Origin: an uncultured Eubacterium sp.
Lineage (GTDB): Bacteria > Bacillota > Clostridia > Lachnospirales > Lachnospiraceae
Length of the DNA stretch: 44,180 nucleotides
NCBI GenBank assembly: GCA_937915825.1
Contig: CALGGT010000046.1
Location: forward strand, 1-44,180
Direction: 5' to 3'
Within the stretch, counting starts at the first letter, position 1. Each line of letters starts with the position of its first letter. The notes beneath the pieces were generated by a model. That model had not been told where the DNA came from. It saw only the letters and a program-made list of their open reading frames with translations, and made no database searches. The position numbers and the translations under genes were made by a program. Shown here in pieces: positions 7,527 through 17,100 of the stretch.

Positions 7527-8921
7527 CTACATCGACTCCTCCGACATCTGCTTTCTCAAACGAAGAAGAGAAGCTGCTTTTTCCGACTCATCCAGGCAAC
7601 CAAATAAGTTGGTACGAATGTATTCCTTCACTTCGCCGGAATTGGTGAATTCCAGGGGAAGAAAATGCATGGTATTGCGCTTGATCACATTGCGAACCCG
7701 TTTGCTTACTTTGGTAAACTGTCCTTCCATTTCACAAAGAACGAGATCGGCCTGCTTCTCAATGTCTTCCCTGGTAAGAAAGGTAAGATCATTTTTACTC
7801 CAGGCGTCCATATATTTACTGTCGGAACATAAGCGACAACAAACATAATGATCTTCATATTCTTCTTCCAGATCTAATTCATGGACTTCCTCTTCGTACT
7901 CCGTGGCTACCATGTGTATCGTAGCTTCCAGATAAGAGCGCTCCTCCAGGAATTCCTCCCGGGGCCCCACGAAGGAATCGAAGGCATGTTCTTTACAGGG
8001 TCCATGTAGGATCTCAGAGGTTAGCGCCTTGGCATATTCCAGTACGGAAGAAGTTTCCTCTCTTTTTCCCAGGATTACCGCTACTTCCAATTCATTCAGG
8101 ATCAGCTGCAGGAGATCTAAATATTCAATCCGCTCCTGCAAGAAATCCTTGATCTCATGGATCTCATCGGTATACGCCTGGAATTCTTCCGCCTTGGAAA
8201 TCGTTCCTACGTTTTCCTTTAACCGGGCTACCTGTTCCAACAGCTCCGGGTATTCGATGCGGCTCTTATCATATTCCATGATCATGGTAATCCCCCGCAC
8301 CATGTATAAAAACTCGTCCAGGGAATTCTCATCGCTTCCTTCGAAGAGACGAATGGCCCCTTCCATTTTATCCATCATTTTCTGATTGCTGATGTGACAG
8401 GGGATTCGTCCCATCATACTTTGGATCTTCTGCTGCATTACGCTTTGATCCGGGTTTCCAAACAGGAATTGCAAATATTCCTGGAGAAAACGTTCTTCCG
8501 GATAATCCAAAAGATCCTTTAGATCCGTGCGTTTCGTATACTTGTAGCAAACATCTTCCAGCACGCCTTCACAGACCTCGATTTCCTCCACCAGACCTAA
8601 ATAGGCCTCTACCCGCTTTCGGTTCTCCTGACGAAGATCCTCGCAAAAGCTCTGATCCTGATATTCGAACACCTTTCCCACTGCCATATCATCCAACAGC
8701 GCGTACATTTTCTCTTCTTCCACCGAGTCCTTATAGGCATGCATGCCACGATAGACATAATCTTCTCTCTTGGTCTCCTGCCAGAAGAATCCCTGCATGG
8801 AAAGCTCCATCCAAATATACTCCGAGAACTTCAAGGAAAAAACCTCATCCAGATTTTGGATGTTTTCCTTTACTTTGATTCCATTGTGTAACTGTTTTCC
8901 AATTTTTCGAATTTGACTCAT
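7527..8921 (-). CDS. Hypothetical acidic helical protein, 464 aa
   Basis: I cannot assign this to a known family. It is acidic, predicted mostly helical, and has no signal peptide or membrane segment, so it is probably cytoplasmic. A short cysteine motif (HYVCCRLCSDSKY, around residue 355) is the only notable local feature; it is too short to call a zinc site. The ATG at 8921 follows GAGGTTGAGAGA. The gene lies 18 bases downstream of the large glycosyltransferase and is coupled to the 116-residue gene after it, so the three may form one transcript. Nothing visible tells its function. Confidence 0.75.
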   Translation of the reverse strand: MSQIRKIGKQLHNGIKVKENIQNLDEVFSLKFSEYIWMELSMQGFFWQETKREDYVYRGMHAYKDSVEEEKMYALLDDMAVGKVFEYQDQSFCEDLRQENRKRVEAYLGLVEEIEVCEGVLEDVCYKYTKRTDLKDLLDYPEERFLQEYLQFLFGNPDQSVMQQKIQSMMGRIPCHISNQKMMDKMEGAIRLFEGSDENSLDEFLYMVRGITMIMEYDKSRIEYPELLEQVARLKENVGTISKAEEFQAYTDEIHEIKDFLQERIEYLDLLQLILNELEVAVILGKREETSSVLEYAKALTSEILHGPCKEHAFDSFVGPREEFLEERSYLEATIHMVATEYEEEVHELDLEEEYEDHYVCCRLCSDSKYMDAWSKNDLTFLTREDIEKQADLVLCEMEGQFTKVSKRVRNVIKRNTMHFLPLEFTNSGEVKEYIRTNLFGCLDESEKAASLLRLRKQMSEESM

Positions 8922-8939
8922 TCTCTCAACCTCTTTTTC

Positions 8940-11900
8940 TTAAGCGGCAATGGTCCATCCTCTTAGCCATTTTAACCCTCCTGCCACATAATCCATTGTT
9001 ACCGGTTTCCCGGACAGACAAGGGAAGAACAGCAAGAATACCGAAAAGGCCGTCACCGCATATAGTACGCATAATATTTTCCTTCGCTTTACATCTTTAG
9101 TAAAGCAGAACATGGAATATCCGATCATAATGGTTGCAAAAGGCACACTGGGGAAATAGTGGTACGCGAATGTGCAGCGCGGTACCAGCATCCAGGGCAA
9201 TAATTGGTTCATATACGCAAAGATCAAAAATCCGCTGATGGCATCTTTCTTCTTGATCAGGCGATAAACCATATACGCCAGCGCGAAGATCCCGGCCCAC
9301 CATACCAGAGGATTTCCAAAGGCCGACATAGCTAACTTTCTTCCATCGCTTAAAGTATTACATACGTAGTAAACCGGACGAATGGTGGTGGGCCATTCAT
9401 ACCATACCGATGAATAGGGGTGGGTTGCTTCCAGCTTGGAATGGTAATTGAACATGGTTTGCTGGTTTCTTATCATCTGATGCCATACGCTGGCGCCGGT
9501 TGCGTCGTTAAACGGAATATAGGAAAGATAATAGATCGTTCCCGGTAGGATCACGAAAAATACGACGCAGAACAACAACGTGTAGATCAGGTTTTTCGGA
9601 AATACATCCATAATGTGCTGATGGGAAATCCCGTTGGTGGACATGGTTGGCGTATTTCTCGCAATGCGGTATTCCATGTAACGACGGAACATATTGGCAA
9701 AGAAGAAGATTCCCAATCCCGCTGCCGCGTAAACCGCCGTCCACTTGCTGGCACATCCCAATCCCATCATGATCCCGCTCAGACCAAGGGGAATAAAGGT
9801 CTTCTTCAACTCGGTATCGTAGAAACTGGTCTTGGAATACCGGTACATAAAGTAGTACATGGCGATGATGAAGAAGGTTCCATACACATCAATGGTCGCG
9901 ATCCTGGTCTGCACAAAGTGCATAAAATCGAAGGTAAACAGGAAGGTGGTCACGCCCACGATCCATGTTTCCTTTAAGATCCTTTTACAGAACAGAAAGA
10001 AGAAGGGGATCATGGCAATTCCAAACAAGGTTCCCATTATGCGCCATCCAAACGGATTCATACCAAAGATACGAATTCCCAAAGAGATAATAAATTTTCC
10101 TAACGGCGGGTGGGTATTCTCGTAATTATATAAGCCGTGAATCATCTCGTAAGCCGTTCTCGCATGATAGATCTCATCAAAGTACGTTCCACTGTGGAAG
10201 GTAAGGTCCGGATCGAATTTGGCTTTCTCATCGAAAAGCTCCGGAAACTCATCCGTGTTCACCGGCTGAACCAGATTTCCCTGGCTGTCCTTAAACAACA
10301 ATTCCTTCATTTCGATTTCATTGTGATTTAAGGTAAATCGCACGTATCGGGACTGGAAGGCAAAGGGATTTTCGGTCTCCTCGCTCTCTCCAAACAATTT
10401 TAAGTCGTTCCACTTAAAGACATCCTTGACCCGAACATGCCCGATCTCATTATAGTTTACACCATCATTGGACGTTTCGATGGTAAATTGGCGGCTTTCA
10501 TAACAGCCGGCGTAAACATACGCATTGGTAATGTCTTTGGTTTCCCCAAAATCAAAGGTAAATTGCTTAAAAGCCGGGGTGTAGATCTTTCCGGTTTCCG
10601 GTGCGTAACGATATCCCAGATCCGGAAGGGCAAATAAACTGTAAAGCACCATGATCCCCAATAAGACGATCCAGTCTGCGCGACTCATTTTCTCCGGGCG
10701 ATCGCTGGGCGTGATATGGAAATGCGGCCATTCGTACTTCGGTTTCTCGTAACGGGTTTGGTTTCGTATGATCCCCTTCTTATCCACCTGGGCCACCTTC
10801 GCTTCATATACCACATTGTTTTCTTTGCAAATGGTATACATTAAAAATCCGAAGAAGAATACGGTCAATACCGCGCAAAAACCGATGGTGTAACCGGAGG
10901 GTCCGGTGGTTCCCAACTCCTTCCAGGTGTAATAGACGTGGAAGGTATTGATGAAGATAACCGTGGAGAATCCTACGTAAGAAAGGAACATCTCCAGGGA
11001 AGGGCGAAGAATAAATCCGATCAAAACCAGGATCATGGCCGGGAATAAATACCTCTCATGCATACGAACGCTAAAGAGAAATACAATACTCATTAAGATC
11101 GCCATGCTGACAAAATATTTGGATTTGTCCTCCTTCATCCGGTAGAACACGTAACCGCTGACAATCACCGCCGACACAATGGCAATGGTTCCCCAGGTAT
11201 TCGCCTTGACAAATAAGAACAGATCGTCCTGGCTGGCCCAGTTCTTTCCGAGAATGGCCCATACGTTATAGGCGTTCACCGAACAATACTTAAACAGATT
11301 CAATGTATTGGTGTATTTGGGAATGACCACGGATAAGTCAAACGGAAGGATACTGAGAAACATAACAAGGATCGCGCTTACCCCGCCGATGAGGTCGCGA
11401 ACCATTTTCTTAACAGAGAAATCCTTCATAAAGACCTGCTCAATGATGGTAAAGATCAAAATCGGCGCATACATGATCATCTGGAATTTTAACAAAACAC
11501 CCAAACAGAACAGGAAATAGGCTAAAATTCGCTTTTCCGTCATGCAATAATAACATACCAATACCACCAGTAAGGTAAATACGCTATCCACCTGACCCCA
11601 GATGGATGAATTGGTGATCACCGCCGGATTAAAGAGATAGGTCGCCGCTAGGATCAAAGATGTAATCTCGGAAAATCGTCTCTTCGCAAGATAATAGATA
11701 AAGAAACCTGCCCCTAATTCAAACAAAATGGGGATGGACTTAATAAAGAAAAGTCCGAATCCCGCCGTCGTATCGATCTTAAACCAGTGAATGAACGCGG
11801 ATTGGATCCACAAAAGAAACACATACGCCGGGGGATACCCGTCTCCGGAATCCACTTTGTAATAATTGAAGAACCCATGCTCGAAGGCTTCATTCCCCCA

Positions 11901-12128
11901 GGCTCGAAAACAATTCAGATCGCTCTCGTAGCCAGTGTGCTGGGTAGCAATATAGGCCTTGATCAGAAGGGCCGCCCCTAATAACATGGCGATGTTGAGC
12001 CAGTTTTTCTTTACACTGTCTAAAATAACCGCCCGTTCCCCTCTTACTTCATAATTCAGCCAGTAATAATAGAGACCGAGCATAACAACAACAAATCCGA
12101 TTGTAGTAATTACCATATCGTTAAACAT
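8940..12128 (-). CDS. Three-part membrane glycosyltransferase: GT-C, discoidin-like insert, PMT
   Basis: This 1062-residue protein appears to be two GT-C-fold glycosyltransferase modules joined by an extracellular domain. Residues about 1 to 460 form a polytopic membrane module with SDLNCFRAWGNEAF and DGYPPAYVFLL, features of polyprenyl-phosphate-dependent mannosyltransferase-like enzymes. Residues about 500 to 630 look like an F5/8 type C (discoidin) carbohydrate-binding sandwich (TFDFGETKDITNAYVYAG, FTIETSNDGVNYNEIG, SRYVRFTL). Residues about 650 to 1062 match the PMT (GT39) family, with the acidic motif DEIYHARTAYE, NTHPPLGKFIISLG and many membrane helices. Such enzymes transfer sugars from lipid-linked donors to proteins or cell-surface polymers; the substrate here is unknown. 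AAGGAG precedes the ATG by 9 bases. Confidence 0.85.
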   Translation of the reverse strand: MFNDMVITTIGFVVVMLGLYYYWLNYEVRGERAVILDSVKKNWLNIAMLLGAALLIKAYIATQHTGYESDLNCFRAWGNEAFEHGFFNYYKVDSGDGYPPAYVFLLWIQSAFIHWFKIDTTAGFGLFFIKSIPILFELGAGFFIYYLAKRRFSEITSLILAATYLFNPAVITNSSIWGQVDSVFTLLVVLVCYYCMTEKRILAYFLFCLGVLLKFQMIMYAPILIFTIIEQVFMKDFSVKKMVRDLIGGVSAILVMFLSILPFDLSVVIPKYTNTLNLFKYCSVNAYNVWAILGKNWASQDDLFLFVKANTWGTIAIVSAVIVSGYVFYRMKEDKSKYFVSMAILMSIVFLFSVRMHERYLFPAMILVLIGFILRPSLEMFLSYVGFSTVIFINTFHVYYTWKELGTTGPSGYTIGFCAVLTVFFFGFLMYTICKENNVVYEAKVAQVDKKGIIRNQTRYEKPKYEWPHFHITPSDRPEKMSRADWIVLLGIMVLYSLFALPDLGYRYAPETGKIYTPAFKQFTFDFGETKDITNAYVYAGCYESRQFTIETSNDGVNYNEIGHVRVKDVFKWNDLKLFGESEETENPFAFQSRYVRFTLNHNEIEMKELLFKDSQGNLVQPVNTDEFPELFDEKAKFDPDLTFHSGTYFDEIYHARTAYEMIHGLYNYENTHPPLGKFIISLGIRIFGMNPFGWRIMGTLFGIAMIPFFFLFCKRILKETWIVGVTTFLFTFDFMHFVQTRIATIDVYGTFFIIAMYYFMYRYSKTSFYDTELKKTFIPLGLSGIMMGLGCASKWTAVYAAAGLGIFFFANMFRRYMEYRIARNTPTMSTNGISHQHIMDVFPKNLIYTLLFCVVFFVILPGTIYYLSYIPFNDATGASVWHQMIRNQQTMFNYHSKLEATHPYSSVWYEWPTTIRPVYYVCNTLSDGRKLAMSAFGNPLVWWAGIFALAYMVYRLIKKKDAISGFLIFAYMNQLLPWMLVPRCTFAYHYFPSVPFATIMIGYSMFCFTKDVKRRKILCVLYAVTAFSVFLLFFPCLSGKPVTMDYVAGGLKWLRGWTIAA

Positions 12129-12174
12129 GTTTCCAAACTCCTTAATCCAAATTTATCGAACCCAGAAATCCTTT

Positions 12175-13113
12175 TTATATTTCTTGTTTCTTAACGTGTT
12201 CATGGGTATATAAATGTTCTTCACAATATTCATAGTTCCCTTCACATTGGGAACAATAGCGGAATTCCAGATTCGGATGGGTAATCTCCGTTCTTCCGCA
12301 GATCGCGCAGCGATGTCTGCTGCCCCCTCCCTTCGGTTTTACGATCTGAATATCTTTTTGAAGCTTCTTTGCTTTCCTTGTCTTCTTCGGTCTCACCTGG
12401 CGTACTCTGGCTGAAAAACCTGCGCCACCGCCTTTTTTAAAGTCCAGGAAGAAGATCGCAAACGTGATCAGGGCACCGATGATCAGGAACATTTTTACAT
12501 ACAGGAGATAATTTCTGCTGGTTATGCAGGTAATGATCTCATATACACTCATACCCAGATAAAGGAATCCTAACCATTTGGCTTTCAACGGGATAAAGAA
12601 GTTAAATAATACCACGTTATCCGGAAACGCAAAAGAAAACATTAAGAACATAACGGCGCATAATTCCTGAAGATTGATCACCGTTGCCATTTGAAGGCTG
12701 AGACTCGCCGCTAAATGGCCCGGATTGGCATGCACAAGGATTATATAATATCCCAAAGAGACCAACCAGATCAATATCGTTCCCGTTACATAAAACAGGT
12801 TAAAACGGAACGCCCCAAGGATCTGTTCCATGGCGGTTCCGGTCCAGTTATAAACATAGATCATGATCAAAAACATCAATAGGGACATGATCAGACTATC
12901 CCGGCTGATCCCCGGGTTTAAAACAAAGGTAACCAGACGCCACACCTGTCCGTGCAGGATCTGATAAACATCCAAACTTAAATAGTTATAATATAGATAC
13001 GGGTTGATGACCCCTAAAACCGCGCCGGCCACCTGTAACCCTAAAATGTAGCGAATCAGGTTTTTGATTGCATAGCGGCCAAACTTATCTTCCAACGCAT
13101 TGATCCAACTCAC
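12175..13113 (-). CDS. Rhomboid-like membrane protein with C-terminal zinc ribbon
   Basis: The 312-residue protein has about six hydrophobic segments between residues 20 and 230. LYYNYLSLDVYQILHGQVWRL followed by VTFVLNPG recalls the rhomboid/Der1-like fold. I see no GxSG catalytic serine motif or partner histidine, so it is probably not a protease. After a basic linker (RQVRPKKTRKAKKLQK) there is a zinc-ribbon-like C-terminus with CAIC, then CSQC, then a C/H-rich end (YCEEHLYTHEH). The start is a GTG at 13113 with AGAGAGG upstream. It precedes the large glycosyltransferase by 46 bases, so the two may be co-transcribed. The cellular role is unknown. Confidence 0.72.
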   Translation of the reverse strand: MSWINALEDKFGRYAIKNLIRYILGLQVAGAVLGVINPYLYYNYLSLDVYQILHGQVWRLVTFVLNPGISRDSLIMSLLMFLIMIYVYNWTGTAMEQILGAFRFNLFYVTGTILIWLVSLGYYIILVHANPGHLAASLSLQMATVINLQELCAVMFLMFSFAFPDNVVLFNFFIPLKAKWLGFLYLGMSVYEIITCITSRNYLLYVKMFLIIGALITFAIFFLDFKKGGGAGFSARVRQVRPKKTRKAKKLQKDIQIVKPKGGGSRHRCAICGRTEITHPNLEFRYCSQCEGNYEYCEEHLYTHEHVKKQEI

Positions 13114-13212
13114 GATTTCCCATGTCCTCTCTTTCCGGTTGTTTTGCTCTTTTTCACTAGCTGTTTTGTGCTCGATTCTTCCGTTTTCTCATTTTTCCCG
13201 TTTGAATTCTTT

Positions 13213-14139
13213 TTAGAAGAAATCTTTCTTCTTTAGCAACCATACCACCAACAAGGTCAGGATCACGGTTAAGCTCACCGTTAGCACAAAACCATACGGG
13301 GTGTTGCCCAGAGGAATGTTTACAAAGTTCATTCCGTAGATTCCAGATATGGTGGTGGGAATCGCCATCACAACGGTGACGGTGGTCATGGTCTTCATCA
13401 CAACGTTTAGGTTATTGGAGATGACCGAAGAAAAGCCTTCTGTCATACTGGATAGAATGCCATTGTAAATATTGGCCATCTCAATCGCCTGCTTGTTCTC
13501 GATGATAACATCTTCCAGAAGATCCTCGTCCTCAGGGTATTTCTTTACCCGGCTGGAACGAAGGAGTTTCTCCAATACCATTTCATTGCCTCGTAAGGAC
13601 GTGGTAAAATACACCAGACTCTGTTCCAGATCCAGAAGTTCCATTAACTCCTTGTTCCGCTGTGATACACGAAGTCGATCCTCGATCATCTCACTTTTTC
13701 GGTCAATGATACGGAGATGACGAAGATAGGTGGTAGCGTTGTTATACAAGATCTGGAATACAAACCGAGTCTTTTTAAAGGTATAAAACTCTTTCATACG
13801 ACCATTTAAAAAGGCGGATAATACATGATTTTCCTCCAAACAAACCGTTATGATCTGCTCTTTCGTCATATAAATTCCAAGAGGAATGGTAATATAACGG
13901 TCACGCTCATCCAACGTGGGAACGTCCACCAGGATCAAAATATAATCATCGATCACTTCCGTACGAGATCTCTCCTCTTCATCCAGAGGAGCTCGCAGAT
14001 CGTCGGGATCCACCCCGGTTATTTCCGCGATCCGCTTGATCTCTTCCGCGGTCGGGTTCGTTACATTGATCCAGCAACCGTCTGTTACCGTATCTACCGT
14101 ATTTAGCACTTCTTCTTCCGTTTTATAGATTTGAATCAT
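13213..14139 (-). CDS. corA: CorA-family divalent cation transporter
   Basis: CorA proteins are pentameric channels that import Mg2+ (some move Co2+, Ni2+ or Zn2+). This 308-residue product has the long cytoplasmic N-terminal domain, then two C-terminal membrane helices. The signature GMN motif is intact in TTISGIYGMNFVNIPLG, and a basic tail (LKKKDFF) ends the protein. AAGGAGG stands 6 bases before the ATG at 14139. The gene overlaps the end of the activase gene upstream by 17 bases, indicating translational coupling to a functionally unrelated neighbour. Confidence 0.93.
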   Translation of the reverse strand: MIQIYKTEEEVLNTVDTVTDGCWINVTNPTAEEIKRIAEITGVDPDDLRAPLDEEERSRTEVIDDYILILVDVPTLDERDRYITIPLGIYMTKEQIITVCLEENHVLSAFLNGRMKEFYTFKKTRFVFQILYNNATTYLRHLRIIDRKSEMIEDRLRVSQRNKELMELLDLEQSLVYFTTSLRGNEMVLEKLLRSSRVKKYPEDEDLLEDVIIENKQAIEMANIYNGILSSMTEGFSSVISNNLNVVMKTMTTVTVVMAIPTTISGIYGMNFVNIPLGNTPYGFVLTVSLTVILTLLVVWLLKKKDFF

Positions 14140-17100
14140 AGGCCGCCTCCTTGGTGTTTTCTTCTAATCGTTCGTTGGCAGTTGCTAACATTAATTTAAT
14201 ACGGTTTAACTGGTTGACCTCGCTGGCGCCCGGATCATAGTCCACGGCAACAATATTGGCGTCGGGAAATCCTTTCCTTACCTGTTTGATGACCCCCTTT
14301 CCCACGACGTGATTGGGGAGACACCCAAACGGCTGGGTACATACGATATTCGGCGTCCCGGTATGGATCAATTCGATCATCTCACCGGTTAGAAACCAAC
14401 CTTCCCCGGTCATATTCCCGGTGGAAACAAACGGTTCGGCAAACTTAGCCAGCTCATAGATGTTGCCGGGAACCCCGAATTTATCAGTTTTCGCCAATTC
14501 CTTCCGCATGGTCTTACGGTAATGTTCCATTACCCAGATGGCAGCTTTGGATAACGTCTTGGTTCGCTTCTTAAAGCCAAGATGATCTGCCTTGAAAATA
14601 TTATTATAGGCACTGTACATAAAGAAATCCAGCATGTCCGGGCATACGGCCTCGGCGCCTTCCGCCTCCAAAAGTTCCACAATGTGGTTGTTAGCCGCCG
14701 GCAGATATTTGACCAGGATCTCTCCTACAATTCCTACGCGAGGTTTTACCAGGCCTTCTCGTAACGGCAATTCGTCAAACTCACGAATGATGCCTTTGAT
14801 ATTTCTTTCAAACTCCGATTTCTTCGGATGTTTCACCGCTTCCACGCAAATATCACGCCACTTGGCATGCAGGGCGTTGGCCGATCCTTCCACCAACTCG
14901 TAGGGACGGGTCCGATACAGAACCCGCATGAACAGATCCCCGTAGATCAAGGCCTGAATGGCTCCGTTCAAAAAGCGGTAGTTAATGTGGAAGCCCGGAT
15001 TGGACTCCACGCCGGCGCTTAGGGAAATAACCGGAACCTGGCTCATCCCTGCCTTCCTTAAGGCCCGTCGGATGAAACCAATGTAGTTTGTCGCCCGACA
15101 TCCGCCACCGGTTTGGGTAATGATGATGGCCGTCTTATCCGGATCATATTTTCCGGAAAGCAGTGCCTTCATAAACTGCCCCACTACCAAAAGGGAGGGG
15201 TAGCACGCGTCGTTGTTTACATATTTTAAGCCGTATTCCAATTCCCCTTCCCCCGTGGGCAGCAATTCCAGGTTGTAGCCGCAGGCTGCCATGGCAGGCA
15301 GGACCATATCGAAATGAATGGGAGACATCTGGGGTGCCAGAATCGTATAGTCTTTGCGCATCTCTTCGGTAAATACGACCCGATGGTACGCCGCGTCCTT
15401 CACATGGGATGTAATGCCCTTTCGTCTCCGATCCTTCACCGCGGAGATCAGGGAACGAATTCGAATACGCGCCGCTCCTAAGTTATTCACTTCATCGATC
15501 TTTAATACGGTACAGATCTTCCCGGAACCGGTTAAAATATCATTTACCTGATCCGTGGTAACCGCATCCAGACCGCATCCGAAGGAATTTAACTGGATCA
15601 TCTCCAGATCCTGACGGGTGCGTACATAGGTGGCCGCCGCATACAAACGGGAATGGAACATCCACTGATCCATGGCAATGGTCGGACGGTTGATCTCCGC
15701 TAAATGGGATATACTGTCCTCCGTCAATACGGCAATTCCATAGGATGTGATCAATTCCGGAATTCCATGGTTGATCTCCGGATCAATGTGATACGGACGA
15801 CCGGCCAGAACAATTCCTAAATGATCGGTTTCCTCCATCCATTTGAGAACCTCTTCCCCTTTTCTTTTTATATCTTCTCTGGCGGCGATCAACTCCTGAT
15901 AGCCGGCATGAGCCGCATCCCGGATCTCCGCCTCTGAAATCCCATTGTGCTCCCCTAAATATTTAACAAGCTCGTCGGCTAATATTTTCTCCGACTGGAA
16001 GGAAACAAAGGGGTTCTGGAATTCAATGTCTCCTTTGTTTAATTCTTCCACGTTGTTCTTGATGTTCTCACCGTAAGAAGTGACAATGGGGCAATTATAG
16101 TGATTTCCGGCTCCCTCAAACTCTTCTCTCTCGTAGGGAACGCAGGGGTAGAAAATGTAGGTCAATCCCTGTTTGAGCAACCAGGAAACATGGCCGTGAG
16201 CCAGCTTCGCCGGATAACACTCGGACTCGGAGGGAATGGATTCGATTCCCAGAGAGTAAATATTACGATCCGACTTCGGCGACACAACCACCTGGTATTT
16301 TAACTTCGTAAAGAAGGTAAACCAGAAAGGATAATTCTCATATAAGTTTAAGACCCTGGGAATTCCCACCTTCCCCCGGATCGCCTCTTCCGCTCGAAGG
16401 GGCTTGTAATGACTGAACAAACGATGGTTCTTATAAGCAAACAGGTTGGGAATGTCTTTGTTGGTTCGTTCTTTTCCCAATCCTCTTTCACAGCGGTTTC
16501 CGGATATAAACTGACGGCCGCCGGTGAACTTGTTAATGGTAAGCAGACAATGGTTGGTACAACCTTTACAACGAGCCATGGACGTCTCGAATTTCAGAGA
16601 AATAATATCTTCCAAAGGAAGCATGGTTGTTTCCTGACCTTCGTAATGATCTCTGGCGATCAACGCCGCTCCAAACGCCCCCATGATCCCCGCAATGTCC
16701 GGACGGATGGCACGACAACCGGATACACGTTCAAAACTGCGCAATACCGCGTCGTTATAGAAGGTTCCCCCCTGCACCACCACATTGGTTCCCAGATCTC
16801 TGGGATCCGTAAGCTTGATCACCTTCAACAAAGCATTCTTAATAACGGAAATCGCCAGACCGGCGGAAATATCCTCTACCGTTGCGCCTTCCTTCTGGGC
16901 CTGCTTGACCTTCGAGTTCATAAATACCGTACACCTTGAACCTAAGTCAATGGGGTTTGCGGCAAACAACGCCATCTTGGCAAAATCCTTCACGTCATAA
17001 TTTAAGGAATGAGCAAAGGTTTCAATAAAAGACCCGCAGCCGGAGGAACACGCTTCGTTTAACTGTACGCTGTCCACGCTGTTATCCTTGATCTTAATGC

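Noticed and set aside
12175..13113. Active rhomboid protease
   Set aside because: There is no GxSG motif and no matching histidine in the hydrophobic segments.
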